Below are positions 1 to 12,289 of a stretch of DNA of 64,000 bases, piece after piece. Within the stretch, counting starts at the first letter, position 1. The number at the start of each line of letters is the position of its first letter. The notes beneath the pieces were generated by a model. The model did no database searches and was not told where the DNA came from. It saw only the letters and a program-made list of their open reading frames with translations. Position numbers and translations under genes: made by a program. The DNA comes from Zygnema cylindricum (lineage: Eukaryota > Streptophyta > Zygnematophyceae > Zygnematales > Zygnemataceae): contig JBBHKE010001378.1 in assembly GCA_037447655.1 (NCBI GenBank), positions 124,001 to 188,000 on the forward strand, given 5' to 3'.

Positions 1-1433
1 ATCTGCAGTGAAGTAAACTTCATCCCCATACTTGGCTGTAAAAACTCCCTTTCTAGTGAAAGTATCAAACTCTTTATCATCTAACACAGATGTAGAAACA
101 AGATTTTTACTTAGCTGAGGAATATAAAGCACATTTGAGAAAGTGAGAATAGAAGTCTTACCCCCCACTAAAACTTTCAGGTCAAATGATCCCACTAGAT
201 CTGTAGTAACAACTCTCCCATCCCCATTCTCTATTTCTACAGTAGTGATTTTCCTTAGCTTAGTGAAGAGGTCCTTGTCACGACACATATGCATGGATGC
301 ACCTGAGTCGATGATCCATCCTTCCTGTGGAGCTTCCCGAATCGCTCCAATGGCACAATTTTGTCTCCGAGGGATCTCCTTCTCCTCCAAACTCTCGTCA
401 AAAAGAAGCTCCCCATCCTCCTCAGAGGACTCGTCCTCGGTGTCTCCTGTCACCTTTGTGACCAAAAGTGCATTTTTCTTCCCTCCAGAGGAACCCCCTC
501 CTTGGTTCTCTTTGAGCCTTTGCTCCGCCAGCTTGGCAGAATCCGCAATAAAGTGCCCTGGCTTTTTGCAAAAATGACATAGGCCCTTTAGTGGCCTTGA
601 TCCTCCAGTTTAGACTCTTTCTCCTTTTTATGGTTTTTTCGTTTCCGGTCTTCACCTGTCCCCTCCGGCGGCTAGAGCTTGAACGCTCTTTCCACCTCCC
701 CTGATCTCCATGGTATTTTCCTACACAAGTATCATCTTGACCATTGTATTCCACTTCCATGAACTATCAGTCATTTCTTGTACTCGGTACACTAAGTTCT
801 CATACTCGTCTGGTAACTTCATGATGAGAGTGTTTACTTTCATTTTCATTGTGCCTCTCCAACTAGCACTTTCCATCTCTATATACAAACAAGAAAGATC
901 ATTGCAATAATCTAACATCTTTCCTCCTTTGTACGTGTAACTCACTAGCTTTTGCTTAGCCAGCTGGAGCTCCTGAATGGTACTAGCTCTATAGATCTCC
1001 ACCAAACTTTCCCACAACACCTCCGCCTTGTAAATATTAAGGTGAGAGGTGGCCAAGGCTTGAGTGAGATGCCTTAGAATGAAGTTCTTGGCAGCCATGT
1101 TTATGTCTTCCCACATTTGAACATCGTTCTCGACTATCTTCACAGCGGCCGCTCCTGGTGCCATGGCAATAGGGATGAGGGGTGTCTCCTTCCCTTTTGT
1201 CCCCATCATCTGCCTCCTCTATGGAAGCAGTCGCTACTGCAGAAAACCTTACTCCTCCAAATCCTGGCGGAGTTCCCGAAGGTGGACGTTTCACTTGTCC
1301 ATTGACGATGCCCCAGTATCGTTTTTCACACAAAGCTCCCATCATCATGGCTTCCCAATAGATGAACCCAGATCCATTGAAAGTGGGTACCCTATAGGGT
1401 GGGCCAATAACCTGCAATTCTGTGTCCTCCATT
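1..1433 (-). pseudogene. Copia A gag-protease fragment (5' end of element)
   Basis: Minus-strand start of a Ty1/copia polyprotein; the rest of pol lies beyond the left edge. Gag starts with the ATG at 1431-1433 (MEDTELQVIGPPYRVPTF), which lies inside the LTR. Gag continues to about 700, followed by a zinc knuckle at about 540-580 and an aspartic protease motif (WIIDSGASMHMC) at about 290-325, then the protease-integrase linker. The knuckle reads C-x2-C-x4-H-x4-S, so the last zinc ligand is Ser instead of Cys. The frame changes between about 1210 and 1040 and there are in-frame stops near 600, so this copy is dead. It matches copia B over its whole length and belongs to the same family (family 1). 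Confidence 0.9.
1399..1413 (-). other. Copia A primer-binding site (half-tRNA iMet)
   Basis: Minus strand reads GGTTATTGGCCCACC, 14/15 complementary to the anticodon-arm part of plant-type initiator tRNA-Met, directly next to the LTR end. It is read in frame as Gag residues V-I-G-P-P. Confidence 0.8.
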
Positions 1434-2446
1434 GGACTAGAGAATACAGGAAGCCTCAAGATACTTGTTAACTAGCCTACTTTAATCCACAGCCACTGCT
1501 GGCGAGGCAATCAAGCTGACAATCTGAATGCACCCATGTGCAGCGTGGACTCCCCTGAGTGCGTAGGAAAAAGAATCTCTAAAAACGCCCAACCACGCGA
1601 TAAGTTATGAGGCAGTAAAAATGCCAATTTGTACAAACTCTCAAAGGGAGAGGTGACTGCCTACCAAAATTTTCTAAGTCTTGATTCCCTCTAATAACTT
1701 CTATCTACTGAAGTACGGACTAATCAGATTACTGTACCGTACCAAAAAGTACTACTGTCGGTGTACCTTTTGTACGGCCTATGTACGACAGGACTATTAA
1801 GCGGACGCGTGTCTCCTTTTCACTCGTCCGTACATTCCTCGGAATTCCTATGACCGAATGTCATCTCTCCACGTGGCTCCAGGTCCATGCCACGTCACTA
1901 AACGCCAAAGTGACTACTCCGGGATTTCGGTGATGAAGTGCGCCGTTGGATATGCAGCGAGACGCAATCTTGGTCGTAATAAATACTTGCGCGATATTTG
2001 TTTCGTTGTCAAACAAAATACGTGGTATCCGTTTTGAATTGGTACATTCATAAAACTGTATCTATGTACGCCGTACACAGTTTTAGCTAAATGGATTCAA
2101 TCCTTCTTAAATATATATATATATATATATATCTATCACATACTATAGCATTTAGCATTGGTCCTAGTCTAGTAGGATAAAGCTGACCACTATCGGCCAG
2201 CTTGACGAACAGCAGGTACCGGGATCATATCCCGAGTTCTTCAGGTATATTTTTAGAAGCCTTAAAAAATATCTGCCTTTTGAACTAAGGCAGCCATGGA
2301 TCAACCACTCTCTCTATCCTTTAGTGACTACAACAAGTATGGGGGCTAGAGAGAGGAGGTGTAGGCAGGCTGTCTGTCATTTTCTTTTTCTTTTATACGA
2401 ACATTTTAAACCTAGAAAATACTCTAGAAATCTATTAATTTCAACA
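1414..2446 (-). repeat. Copia A 5' LTR
   Basis: About 1033 bp, bounded by TG...CA on the element strand (starts TGTTGAAATTAATAG, ends CAGAATTGCA). It has the family-1 layout: ATG of Gag 20 nt from the inner edge, GTAC-rich block (about 1730-1790), ACGTGGC motif (about 1871-1878), CGCG/TTTGTTTCG block (about 1990-2020), tRNA-like antisense module (about 2160-2245) and the GCCATGG/CTCTCTC hairpin region (about 2293-2360). The partner LTR is outside the window, so no TSD can be tested. Confidence 0.85.
2111..2132. repeat. (AT)n microsatellite
   Basis: Eleven AT units inside the LTR of copia A; the corresponding place in other LTRs has no such expansion. Confidence 0.9.
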
Positions 2447-2840
2447 AACTGTCACTGCCATGATCAATTCTTTATTCTTATTGACGTTTATGTGTTGTGT
2501 TGCCGGTAATAGATTGTAGTTAAATAGATACCGAACACATACCTTATACCGCATACCACGCTATATAAAGTAAATAATATAATACAGTATGTTATATAGT
2601 ACTATTGTATGCATACTATATTTTTTAAAAGTTATCACCGATATGGAATTTGTTGGTCTTTGACCGATATATCGGGATTTGTGACCGTCAAATAACTGAT
2701 AACTATCAATATCAGTTTTATCGTGATAATTTTTTAACCGGTACACAACACTACCAATTTGGCAATTGTCATTTTTTGCACTTTTCGTTTTGTCAGGATT
2801 CGAAGAGTGTGTACACTTTGAGATTTTCATTTGTTGTACG
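2447..2840. other. Unassigned AT-rich spacer between two LTRs
   Basis: About 394 bp lying between the outer edge of copia A's 5' LTR and the outer edge of copia N's 3' LTR. I see no similarity to any LTR, gag or pol in the window. It is AT-rich with several short ATACC/GGTAT-type repeats (about 2525-2565) and a GATAT/ATATC-rich stretch (2640-2720). Open frames here are short (under 100 codons) and have no recognisable motif. It may be the only remnant of the original pre-insertion DNA, or a piece of an unrelated repeat. Confidence 0.5.
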
Positions 2841-3873
2841 TGCAACACTGAGACCTCCATAGGACCTCAAAGTAGGCAACTCACACGAAGCCTCTAGGAT
2901 AACCCTGACCCCTTTGAGTTTCAGCAAGAATAACTACCACCTTGGTAAACAGAAACTCTGATCACCTTTTACCCTATAAAGGTAAGACTCCCTTAAATCG
3001 ATAGCAAAAAGAATCTTTGAATTTGCTCCCCAGAGAAGTAAGTTATTAAGGGTCAAAGTTGACCTTTTTGAACAGGAGCTCTTTGGGAGAGAAGGTCCAG
3101 TCTATCAAATTTTTCTAAGTCCTATCTATCTCTAAAACTCTATCTACTGAAGTACAGTACCAATCATAATAGTGTATCGTACATAAAGGTACACGTGTCA
3201 TTGTATTTTATGTACGGCCATTGTACAACATGGCCAAAAGTCGACACATGTCATTTTTGGATTCGTTCTTGAAATTCTTGGAGATGCCGTAGTCTAATGT
3301 GATTGTGCCACGTGGCGATTTATGTGACATCGACCACAAACCTCCAAAAACCTATTGCGCGATCTCGGCATGCTTCGTGGCCGTCCGATCAAGCCGGATT
3401 ACAATCGTGGCCGTCATAAATACTTACGCAATATTTGTGTCGCCTTTGAAACAAAATGCGCGGTATCCGTTTCGGATGTGACGTACGACGTACTTTACAA
3501 ACTATATCTTTGTCTAAATACCCGTTGAATGAAGATAGCCAACAATTAAACATTTAAATAACTTTCATACGCTATATCATACATCTCTGTTTAGACTAGT
3601 TGGCTAAGGCTACCGGCTACTAGCTACTTTGACAGACGGTAGGTACCCGGTTCAAATCTTGGGACCGTCAAATATATTTTGTTAAAATATACTAACCTAA
3701 TATCTATACCCGTCGGGATAGCATAGGCGGCCATGGCTCTATCTCCCTCTCCAACTTTCAGTGACTACGACAAGTGTGGGAGCTAGAGAGAGGAGTTAGA
3801 GGCACACTGCCTTTGCTTCTTTTCTGCATTTTACAAAACCTAGAAAATACTAAAATAAACTTTAATTTCTACA
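2841..3873 (-). repeat. Copia N 3' LTR
   Basis: About 1033 bp, family 2 (element strand starts TGTAGAAATTAAAG, ends AGTGTTGCA). It lies directly next to a polypurine tract at 3874-3890. It contains the antisense tRNA-like module, a GTAC cluster at about 3160-3235, a CACGTGGC box (about 3309-3316) and the CCATGG/CTCTCC hairpin region (3730-3800). The five bases outside it are GTACG (2836-2840); the other end of N is lost, so the TSD cannot be checked. Confidence 0.85.
3592..3672 (+). other. tRNA-like module in copia N LTR (antisense)
   Basis: Reads TAGTTGGCTAAGGC (A-box-like, 3597-3610) followed about 40 nt later by GGTTCAAATCT (B-box-like, 3649-3659), on the strand opposite to the element. 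The bases around the B box can pair (GGTACCC with GGGACC). No convincing acceptor stem, so it is not a tRNA gene. Confidence 0.55.
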
Positions 3874-5713
3874 CTCCCCTTATTTTCTAGTCACTCTTTA
3901 TTTTAAGACCACACTTCTCTCGGCAGAAAATTAGTTTTGGGGAACGAACAGCTTTGGTCATCATATCTGCTACCATTTCACTATCTGGTTTATACTCCAA
4001 ACTAATTATCTTGTTTTCTACTTTCTCCCTAACAAAGCTAAGTCTGATATCCATGTGTTTGGCTTTAAAGTAATGTTTAGGATTGGCAGAAATGGTAATG
4101 GTAGCCTGATTATCACAAAACACTTTTTGGACACCACTCTTAAGATGACCAAGCTCACCAAGCAAAGACTTGACCCACATTAATTCTTTTACAGCAGAGC
4201 AAGAAGCCATTTATTCAGCCTCCATGGTGGACTGAGCAATGACCTTTTGTTGCCTGCTGCTCCAGCAGCAAGCCCCATCACCCACATACAATACATATCG
4301 AGATGTGCATCTTCTAATAGGAGCATCCCCATAACTGGCATCACTCCAAGTGGTGATGTCAGTATTGTTCCCACCCAAATGCAACCATAGATCTCTAGTT
4401 CTTATGAGACATCTAAAGACTCTCTTAGATGCCTCCCAATCTTTCATAGTGTGAGCATTCAGACTCCTACTTAGTACTCCTATAGCTGTGGCTATGTCCG
4501 GACGGGTATAATTCATGAAATAAATTAGGCTGCCCACTACTTGTCTATAAGGGATGGTCTGTATAAATCTTCTCTTCTGGGCCTATCTTATCATCTAAGA
4601 TTATAACTCCCTCTTCCTCACTCCCCTCACTTCCCTTCTTTAAATCCATAGGAGTGGTACAACTATTAGCCTTGTCCATTTAGAATTTTTCTAACATGTT
4701 TCCAATGGCCTCTTTTTGAGTTAATCATATTATCTTTCTATCTCTGTCTCTCTCTATCTAAATTCCCAAAATATACCTTGCTTCTCACCTATCCTTCATC
4801 TCAAATCTTCCTTTTAAATCATTCTTCAACTTATTTATTTTATCCATAGATTTACTTAAAACAAGCAAATCATCAACATAAATTGCAATAAAAATAATTC
4901 CTTCCTCATCTTCAATCAAATAAATTGAGTGATCTGAACTAATCCGAATATATCCCAAACCTGTAAGAAACTCATCGAGCATCTTGTTCCATTGCCGAGG
5001 CCCCTATTTTAGCCCATAAAAAGATTTGATCAATCAACATATCTTGCTTTCCTCCCTTTGCTCCACTAACCTTCGGGCTGTCGCATAAAAATTTCCTCTT
5101 CCAACTCTCCATGTAGGAAGGCCATCTTGATATCCATCTGATGCACTTCCATGTCTTCTTCTGCCGCCATACAGAGAAGTATCCGAACCGAACGAAACCT
5201 GACGACAGGAGGAAAAGTCTCCTCGTAGTCAATTCCCTCTTTCTGGGTAAATCCCTTCGCCACTAACCGAGCCTTGTAGCGCTCAATGGTGTTATCCGGG
5301 TTGAGTTTCAGCTTAAATACCCACTTACACCCAATTGGCTTTCTGTCAGCAGGACAATTCACCAATTCCCATATATCGCCTGCCATAATTGAGGCCATCT
5401 TCTCATTAATGGCTGTCTTCTACCTGTTTCTTTCAGGACAAGTCATTGCCTCATTATAAGTTTGACGTTCATTGGGGTAAGACAGATTCGTTACGTTATT
5501 GTTAACTTGTCTCTCATGTAGTCTTTTGTTGCTTCTTCTTCCTCCCTCAAACTCGGTTGTCTGAATAGATGGCTCTCTTAGATTCTTTCGAACAATTTCT
5601 ACTTCTCCCCTATCCCTTGATTCCGATTCAATTTCCACCACGTTTTCCAATTCAGTTAGAGTTTATACTAAAGGTTCCACATTTGGGTCTTTTTCGTTGT
5701 GATCCGTTCCTGC
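3874..5713 (-). pseudogene. Copia N pol 3' half (RT and RNase H)
   Basis: Minus-strand remnant of a family-2 copia pol. From high to low coordinates it holds the end of the integrase-RT linker (5420-5650, matching J and O), RT N-terminal part (5066-5398: KWVFKLKLNPDNTIERYKARLVAKGF), RT palm with YVDDLLVLSK (about 4870-4900) and RNase H with DASYGD, a mutated TMEAE region and DNQAT (3890-4540), ending in a K-S-D stop just before the polypurine tract. It is broken by stops and frameshifts (for example near 4200, 4540-4780 and 5230). Its upstream part is cut off at 5713 by copia O; no matching piece of the same element was found with certainty on the far side. Confidence 0.85.
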
Positions 5714-6779
5714 TGAAACTCTGAGACCTCCATAAGTCCTCAGAGTGGACAACTTCCAAGAAGCCTCTAGGTTCACCCTGACCCTTTTGTGTTTCAGCAA
5801 GAACAACTGCCACCTTGGCAAACAAGAACTTTGACTAACTTCACCCCTGTGAAGGCAAGACTCCCCTGAGTCGATAGCAAAAAGAATCTCTGAATTTGCT
5901 CCCCTGAGCAGTAAGTTATGGAGGGTCAAAGTTGACCTTTTGTACAAAAGCTCTCTGGGAGAGAGGGTCCTATCTCCTAATTTTACTAAGTCCTATCTCT
6001 CTCACAAACTCTATCTACTGATGTACGGAGCCAATCAGATTACTCCTCCGTACACAAAAGTACAGCTGCCGGTGTACTTTATGTACGGACATTGTACGAC
6101 ATAGCCTAAATGTCGACACATGTCATATCCGGATTCGGTGGCGTAATCTCGGGAGATACCACAATCCAATGTAATTTCGCCACGTGTCATCCAATGTGGC
6201 GATGACTACAAACTGTCGAAATCCTCTTCCGAGATCTCGGCGTTATTTCCGGCCGTCCGATTAAATTCGCATTAAATCGTAGCCGTAATAAATACATGCG
6301 TGGTATTCGTTTTGGTAAAAAAATAATGCGCAATATTCGTTTCTTATCCGTACCATAATCCATACTTTTACATGACTGGATCTATGTCCCCGTAAAACTG
6401 TTTCAGTTAAATGAACTATCCTACGTATAAATGTTTAATTAATTATCAAACCCTATAGTACATAACACTATCAAAGAGTTAATGGTTTGAAGCTACCGGC
6501 TACCGGCTGATTTCCGGCCGGCAGGTTGCAAGTTCAAATCCTGGAGGTGGCATATATATTTTAGTTAATATATCCTTAATTATATATAAACTAATATTTA
6601 TATCCTGTAAACCTCTAGATAGCCTAGGTAGCCATGGCTCTAGCTACCTCTCCAATTTCTCAGAGACTGCGACAAGTGTGAGAGTTGGAGAGAGAAGTTA
6701 GAGGTAGACTGCCCCGACTTCTTTCTATATTTCTATTCAGACCTAGAAAATGCTTTAAAAGACCATTAATTTCTACACT
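5714..6779 (-). repeat. Copia O 3' LTR
   Basis: About 1066 bp; element strand starts TGTAGAAATTAATGG and ends at the bases complementary to TGAAACTCTGAG. It directly abuts the polypurine tract CTAGAAAATAAGGGGAG (6780-6796 on the minus strand). It shares the layout of the 5' LTR at 11096-12150 with many substitutions. Confidence 0.88.
6474..6550 (+). other. tRNA-like module in copia O 3' LTR (antisense)
   Basis: Contains GGTTTGAAGCTACCGGC followed by AGTTCAAATCC (6531-6541), an exact match to the GTTCRANYC core of a Pol III B box, on the strand opposite to the element. The 5' LTR copy of the same module (11864-11935) has GGATCAAATCC instead. Confidence 0.5.
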
Positions 6780-6796
6780 CCCCTTATTTTCTAGTC

Positions 6797-9700
6797 AATC
6801 TTTAATTTCAGACCACACTTCTCCTTGCAAAAAATAAGCTTAGGGGAAGGCACAGGTTTGGTCATCATATCTGCTACCATCTGACTATATAGTCAGTACT
6901 CTAAACTGATTATTTTGTTTTCTACTTTCTCTCTAACAAAGCTGAGTCTAATATCCATGTGTTTGGCTTTAAAATGATGTTTAGGATTGGCAGAAATAGC
7001 GATTGCTGCTTGATTATCACAAAATATTTTCTGCACACCACTCTTAAGGTGACCAAGCTCACCAAGCAAAGACTTGACCAACATCATTTCTTTTACAGAG
7101 CAAGAGGCAATATACTCAGCCTCCATGGTGGACTGAGCAATAAATTTTTGTTGTTTGTTACTCCAACAGCAAGCCCCATCACCTACATATAATAAATATC
7201 CAGAAGTGCATCTCCTCATCAGAACATCACCATAACTGGCATCACTCCAAGTAGTAATTTCAGTATTCTCCGCACCCAAATGCAACCATAGATCCCTACT
7301 TCCTATCAAATATCTAAGGACTCCTTTAGCTACCTCCTAGTCCATCTTAGTGGGAGCATTTAGACTTCTACTTAGCACTCCTACAGCTGCAGCTAAATCG
7401 GGTCGGGTACAATTTATAAAATAGATTAGACTTCCCACTACTTGCCTGTAAGGAATAGTCTGCATGAACTTCTGTTCATCAGGAGATAATTCCTAGTCTA
7501 AGACTATGAGTCCTTCTTCCTCACTCCCCTCACTTCCCTTTTTCAACTCCATTGGAGTTGTACAACTATTAGCTTTATCCATCTGAAATTTTTCAAGCAT
7601 GTTCCTTATTGCTTTCTTTTTAGTCAATCTTATAATCTTTCTTTTTCGGTCTCTTTCTATTTGAATTCCCAATATATATTTTGCTTCCCCCATATCCTTT
7701 ATTTCAAATCTCCCCTTAAGATTGGTTTTCAGTTTATTAATTTTTTCAATTGATTTACTTAAAACAAGCAAATCATCAACATAAATTCCAATAAATATAA
7801 AACCTTTCTCATCTTCCAAAACATAGATTGAGTGATCTGAGCTGATCGAGATATATCCCAGACTGGTAAGAAACTCATCAAGCTTCTTATTCCACAATCG
7901 AGGCGCCTGTTTCAAACCATAAAGAGATTTAATCAGCCGGCATACCTTACTCTCCTCTCCTTCCTCCACAAACCCTTCGGGTTGTCGCATGAAGATCTCC
8001 TCTTCCAATTCTCCATGCAAAAAGGCTTTCTTCATGTCCATATGGTGCACTTTCATGTCTTTCATTGTTGCCAGACTGAGAAGTATGCGGACAGAGGGAA
8101 ATCTGACAACCATGGCAAAGGTTTCCTCGTAGTAATTCCCTCCTTTTGTGTAAATCCCTTTGCCACTAATCTAGCCTTGTAGCGCTCGATTGTGTTATTT
8201 GGGTTTAGTTTTAATTTGAAAACCCACTTACAACTGATTGGTTTTCGGTTAGGTGGACAATCCACCAGCTCCCAAGTATCGGCTGCCATAATTGAGGCCA
8301 TCTCCTCATTGATGGCTGTCTTCCACCGGTTTTTTTCTAGACACGTCATCGCCTCTTTATAAGTCTGAGGTTCATCTTGATGAGATAGTTTTGTTACCTT
8401 GTTATTAACCTATTTTTCTTGCAATCTTTTGCTACTTCTCCTTCCCCCCTCAAAATCTGAGGCCGGAATAGATGGTTCTCGTGGATTCTTTCGAACAATC
8501 TCGGCTTCTCCCCTATCCCTTGATTCCGAATCAATTTCCACCACGTCTTCCGCTTCGGGTAGAGTTGTCACTGGGGTTTCCACAGCCGAGTCCTTTTCGG
8601 TCTGATTTGTACCTGCAAAAATGTCATCTTCTCTAAAACCTGGATAGTTAGGAAGCTCAAAGTCATCGAAATTTTCTGACTCAAATCTGATTTTTATTGA
8701 CTTTGTTTATTTGGAGGGATCCATAGACTTTCCTTCATCCATAACTACTAGATGCTTTACTTAGATTATATCTTCCCTTTTTAGATCATAAACTCTATAT
8801 CCTTTAACATCCTCATCATATCTTAATAAGTATCACGGTTTTCCTTTAGGATCTAGCTTCGAATTAGACCGATCTGTATCTAGACTGAATACTTGACTGC
8901 CGAAAACCTTTAAGTGAGATATGTCTAGTTTCCGGCCTATCCATCTCTCATAAGGTGTTTGATCCTTTATGGCTGAAGTAAGAACTCTAATTTTGAGGTA
9001 ATTAGCACAGTTCATTGCTTCTGCCCGAAACCTTTTTCCTATCTTCTTATCTGACAACATACTTCTTGCACTATCACTTAGTGTTCTATTAAACCTTCCA
9101 GCTGTTGGACCCCATCTTCTCTCGGAAAATCCTCAAACTGGTTAGAAGTATACTCTCCACGATTGTCACTCCTTATTCTCTTGATTGGAGTTTCATGGAC
9201 TTTTTCGCTCCATGCTTTAAATTTTCTAAAAGAATCTTGAGCTTCGGACTTGTTTTTCAAAAAATACACTCGGGAATACCGAGACCAATCATCAGTGATA
9301 GTCATCATAAATCTCTTCACCCCCGATGAGGGCACTTTAGTTGGTCCCCATATATCTGTGTGTACTAGATCTAAATTTTTTTCTCCCTTATAGGTGGCTA
9401 TTTTAGGAAAGGGTAATTCGTGTGCTTTACCTTGAGCACATCAACTACAATCACTTATGTTATCACTCTCACTAAACTGAATCCCTTCCACCACTCCCAT
9501 CATTTTCATCTCTCTTAACTTATCTAGATTTACATGCCTAAGCCTCTTATGCCACATCATAATATCATGAACCCCAGCATAATAAAGTTTCTTCGTTTCA
9601 TTACTTAAAATCAGCCTAAACATCCCATGGCTACCTTTCTCAGCAATGAAATAGACATCCTCCTCAAAACTAGCAGTAAAGACTCCTTCCCTAGTGCTAA

Positions 9701-11115
9701 TAAAAAAAACCCTTATCATCTAATACACATGTAGAGATGAGGTTTTTGTTCAGCTCTGGAATAAACAATACATCAGAGAATGTTACTATGGATGTGTTTC
9801 CTTCTACTAACACTTTCAAATGTACCGATCCTACAAGAGTAGTGGTGACTATCCTCCCATCCCTGTACTCTATCTCTACGGTGGGAATCTTTCTTATCTT
9901 AGTGAACAGGTGCCTATCCTTACACATGTGCATGGAGGCACCTAAATCTACAATCCAGCCTGCTTCACCTTTCAATCCACCGTAAGCACATTTCTGCCTT
10001 CGTGGAATTTCGACCTCGTTTTTTGCCTCAAACTCCTCATCTAAAAGTAGCTCATCGTCCTCGTCCTTGGATTCCGCCTCATGTACCTGTGTCACAAGTG
10101 CCTTTTTCTTTCCTCTCGGGGTACCACCGGTCTGCCCCTCCTTTAACAGAAGCTCGGTTAGCTTAGTGAACTTTGCCATATAGTGCCCTGGTTTCTTACA
10201 AAAATGACATAAACCTTTGGGAGCCCTTGGTCTAAACTCATCGGCCTGACTTTTCTGCTCCCTCCCCCCATAGTTTCTGACCAGTTTCCCACCGGTTTCT
10301 GAGAATCCTTGTTCCTCCAATCGTTCGCAGTTGCCAAGGCTTGGCCACTCTTTCCTCCCCTTCAGATCTCAATCGTATTCTCCCGAATGAGAATCATCCC
10401 TACCACTAAGTTTCATATCCACCTTGAGTCTGGCAAGTCTTGTACACGGTTGACTATATTCTCGAACTCATCGGGTAACTTCATCAGTAAATGGTTAACC
10501 TTTTTTTTTCACTAAAAACTTTTCCCGCACTCTCTAGCTCCATGAAGAGTGTAGCAAGCTCATTGCAAAAATCCAACATTTTCCCCCCTTTGTATACATA
10601 TTCCTTAACTTTCTGATCAGCCAGCTGTTGTTGCTGAATCGTACCACTTCGGTACATCTCTATGAGAGCCATCCACAGATCGGATGCCCTTTCTACCTGC
10701 AAATGAGAAATGCAAGTCCTTGAGTAAGATGGCGTAGGATGAAAAGCTTTGCCGCCATATTGTTGAAATCTCAGTTTTTGAGTATCATTCTCCTCGTTCC
10801 TCATATAGGTGACATGAATGCTGAACCAGTTGCTATTGGTGTGGTTGTCTCTTTCTCCGCTCCTTTGTCCACTACCTCTCCTTTCTTTGTCTCCTCCGTT
10901 GAAGATGGACCTGCTTTTTTTGTGAATCTGCTTCCTTCAAACCTTGGAGGGATTCCAAGACTTGATGGACGCCCCAATCGTCCACTCACTATCTTCCAAA
11001 ACCTTTTTTCGCATAGAGCTCCTATCATCATACTTTCCCAATATATGAAGCCAGTTCCATTAAAGATTGATACCCTAAAGGGTGGGCCAATAACTTGAAA
11101 TTTTGAGACCTCCAT
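6797..11115 (-). pseudogene. Copia O gag-pol (degenerate)
   Basis: Copia polyprotein on the minus strand. Gag begins with ATG at 11113-11115 (MEVSKFQVIGPPFRVSIF) inside the 5' LTR. Zinc knuckle CHFCKKPGHYMAKFT at about 10165-10215, where the final Cys is replaced. Protease motif is WIVDLGAS (about 9940-9965), so the catalytic DSG has become DLG. Integrase pieces include WHKRLRHV and a changed NRGGEYTSNQF (DNGGEY becomes DNRGEY). RT with KWVFKLKLNPNNTIERYKA and YVDDLLVLSK (7493-8350), RNase H with DASYGD, TMEAEYIA and DNQAAI (6893-7310). Multiple stops and frameshifts separate these blocks. It is closest to P and J in this window. Confidence 0.9.
11081..11095 (-). other. Copia O primer-binding site (half-tRNA iMet)
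   Basis: Minus strand AGTTATTGGCCCACC, 13/15 complementary to the plant-type initiator tRNA-Met anticodon arm, directly inside the LTR edge and in frame within Gag. Confidence 0.75.
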
Positions 11116-12150
11116 AAGTCCTCAGAATGGACAGCTTCCTAGAAGTCTTTTAGATAACCCAGGCCCCTTAGTGTTTCAGCAAGAACAACTCCCACCCTTA
11201 CAGACAAAAACTCTAACCACCTAAACCCCTGTGAAGGCAAGACTCCCCTGAGTCGATAGCAAAAAGAATCTCTGAATTTTCTCCCCTGAGCAGTAAGTTA
11301 TGGAGGGTCAAACTTGACCTTTTGTACAAAAGTTCTCTGGGAGAGAGGGTCCTATCACCTAATTTTACTAAGTCCTATCTCTCTCACAGACTCTATCTAC
11401 TGATGTACGGAGCCAATCAGATTACTCCTCCGTACAGAAAAGTACACCTGCCGATGTACTTTCTGTACGGACATTGTACGACATGGCCTAAATGTCGACA
11501 CGTGGTATATACGGATTCGCTCCGTTAATCCTCAGAGATGCCGCGATCCAATGGTAATTTGCCACTTGTCATCCGATGTGGCGATGACCAAAAACCGCCG
11601 AAATCCTCTTCCGCGATCTCGGCGTTAATTCTGGCCGTCCGATTATATTCACATTTAATCGTAGCCGTAATAAATACATGCGCGGTATTCGTTTCATTAA
11701 AAAAATAAATGCGCGGTATTGGTTTCTTATCCGTACCGTAATCTGTACTTTTACATTACTGGATCTATGTATCCCGTAAACAGTTTTAGTTAAATGAATT
11801 ATCCTACCTGATAATGTTTAATTAAATATAAAACCATATAGTACGTAACACTAGTTAAAGACTTAACGGCTAAGGCTACCGCCTACCAGTTGCAAGCCGT
11901 CCGGTAGGTACCAGGATCAAATCCTATGTCTGGTACATACCTTTAAGTAAATAAACCCCTTACTAATATATATTTCCCGTAATCCTTTGGATAGCCTAGG
12001 GAGCCATGGCTCTTGCTCCCTCTCCAATTTCTCAATGACTGCGACAAGTTTGAGAGTTGGAGAGAGAAGTTAGAGGTAGACTGCCTCGGCTTCTTTCTAT
12101 ATTTCTATTTAGACCTAGAAAATACTTTAAATAGACCATTAATTTCTACA
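11096..12150 (-). repeat. Copia O 5' LTR
   Basis: About 1055 bp, TGTAGAAATTAATGG start on the element strand; the inner edge reads CAAAATTTCA. The Gag ATG is 20 nt inside the inner edge. It contains a GTAC cluster (about 11405-11480), CACGTGG (about 11498), CGCGGTATT blocks (11680-11725), tRNA-like module (11864-11935) and the CCATGG hairpin zone (12003-12085). Confidence 0.88.
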
Positions 12151-12289
12151 CATGACAACTAGGGGTTTGACCAAAATGATATCTCTCTTTGCTAAGTCAT
12201 AGACTCTATATCCCTTGACATCTTCATCATATCCTACAAAGTATCTAGGTTTTCCCTTAGCATCTAGTTTCCAATTTTACCTATACGGT
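12151..12289 (-). pseudogene. Copia integrase C-terminal scrap
   Basis: Minus strand translates to a piece like KPRYFVGYDEDVKGYRVYDLAKRDIILVKPLVV, the copia GKPGYF...DLAK region after the integrase core. The DLAK wording is that of family 1 (B, C, F) and not of family 2. At 12289 the sequence switches abruptly to plus-strand copia P. It cannot be assigned to a particular element. Confidence 0.7.

Larger units (their letters stand above)
5714..12150 (-). mobile_element. Copia element O, full length, family 2
   Basis: Two LTRs in the same orientation (5714-6779 and 11096-12150) enclose PBS, gag, protease, integrase, RT and RNase H in copia order on the minus strand. It was inserted into or joined to copia N at 5713. 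The flanking pentamers (CCTGC at 5709-5713, CATGA at 12151-12155) do not match, so one flank has probably been lost. The coding region is degenerate. Confidence 0.9.

Noticed and set aside
2324-2509. Small gene at 2324-2509
   Set aside because: Lies across the outer edge of copia A's LTR; the translated part is the conserved U3 hairpin zone.
5663-5947. Minus-strand open frame crossing the N/O boundary
   Set aside because: It runs from the O LTR into N pol and has no protein similarity; open by chance.
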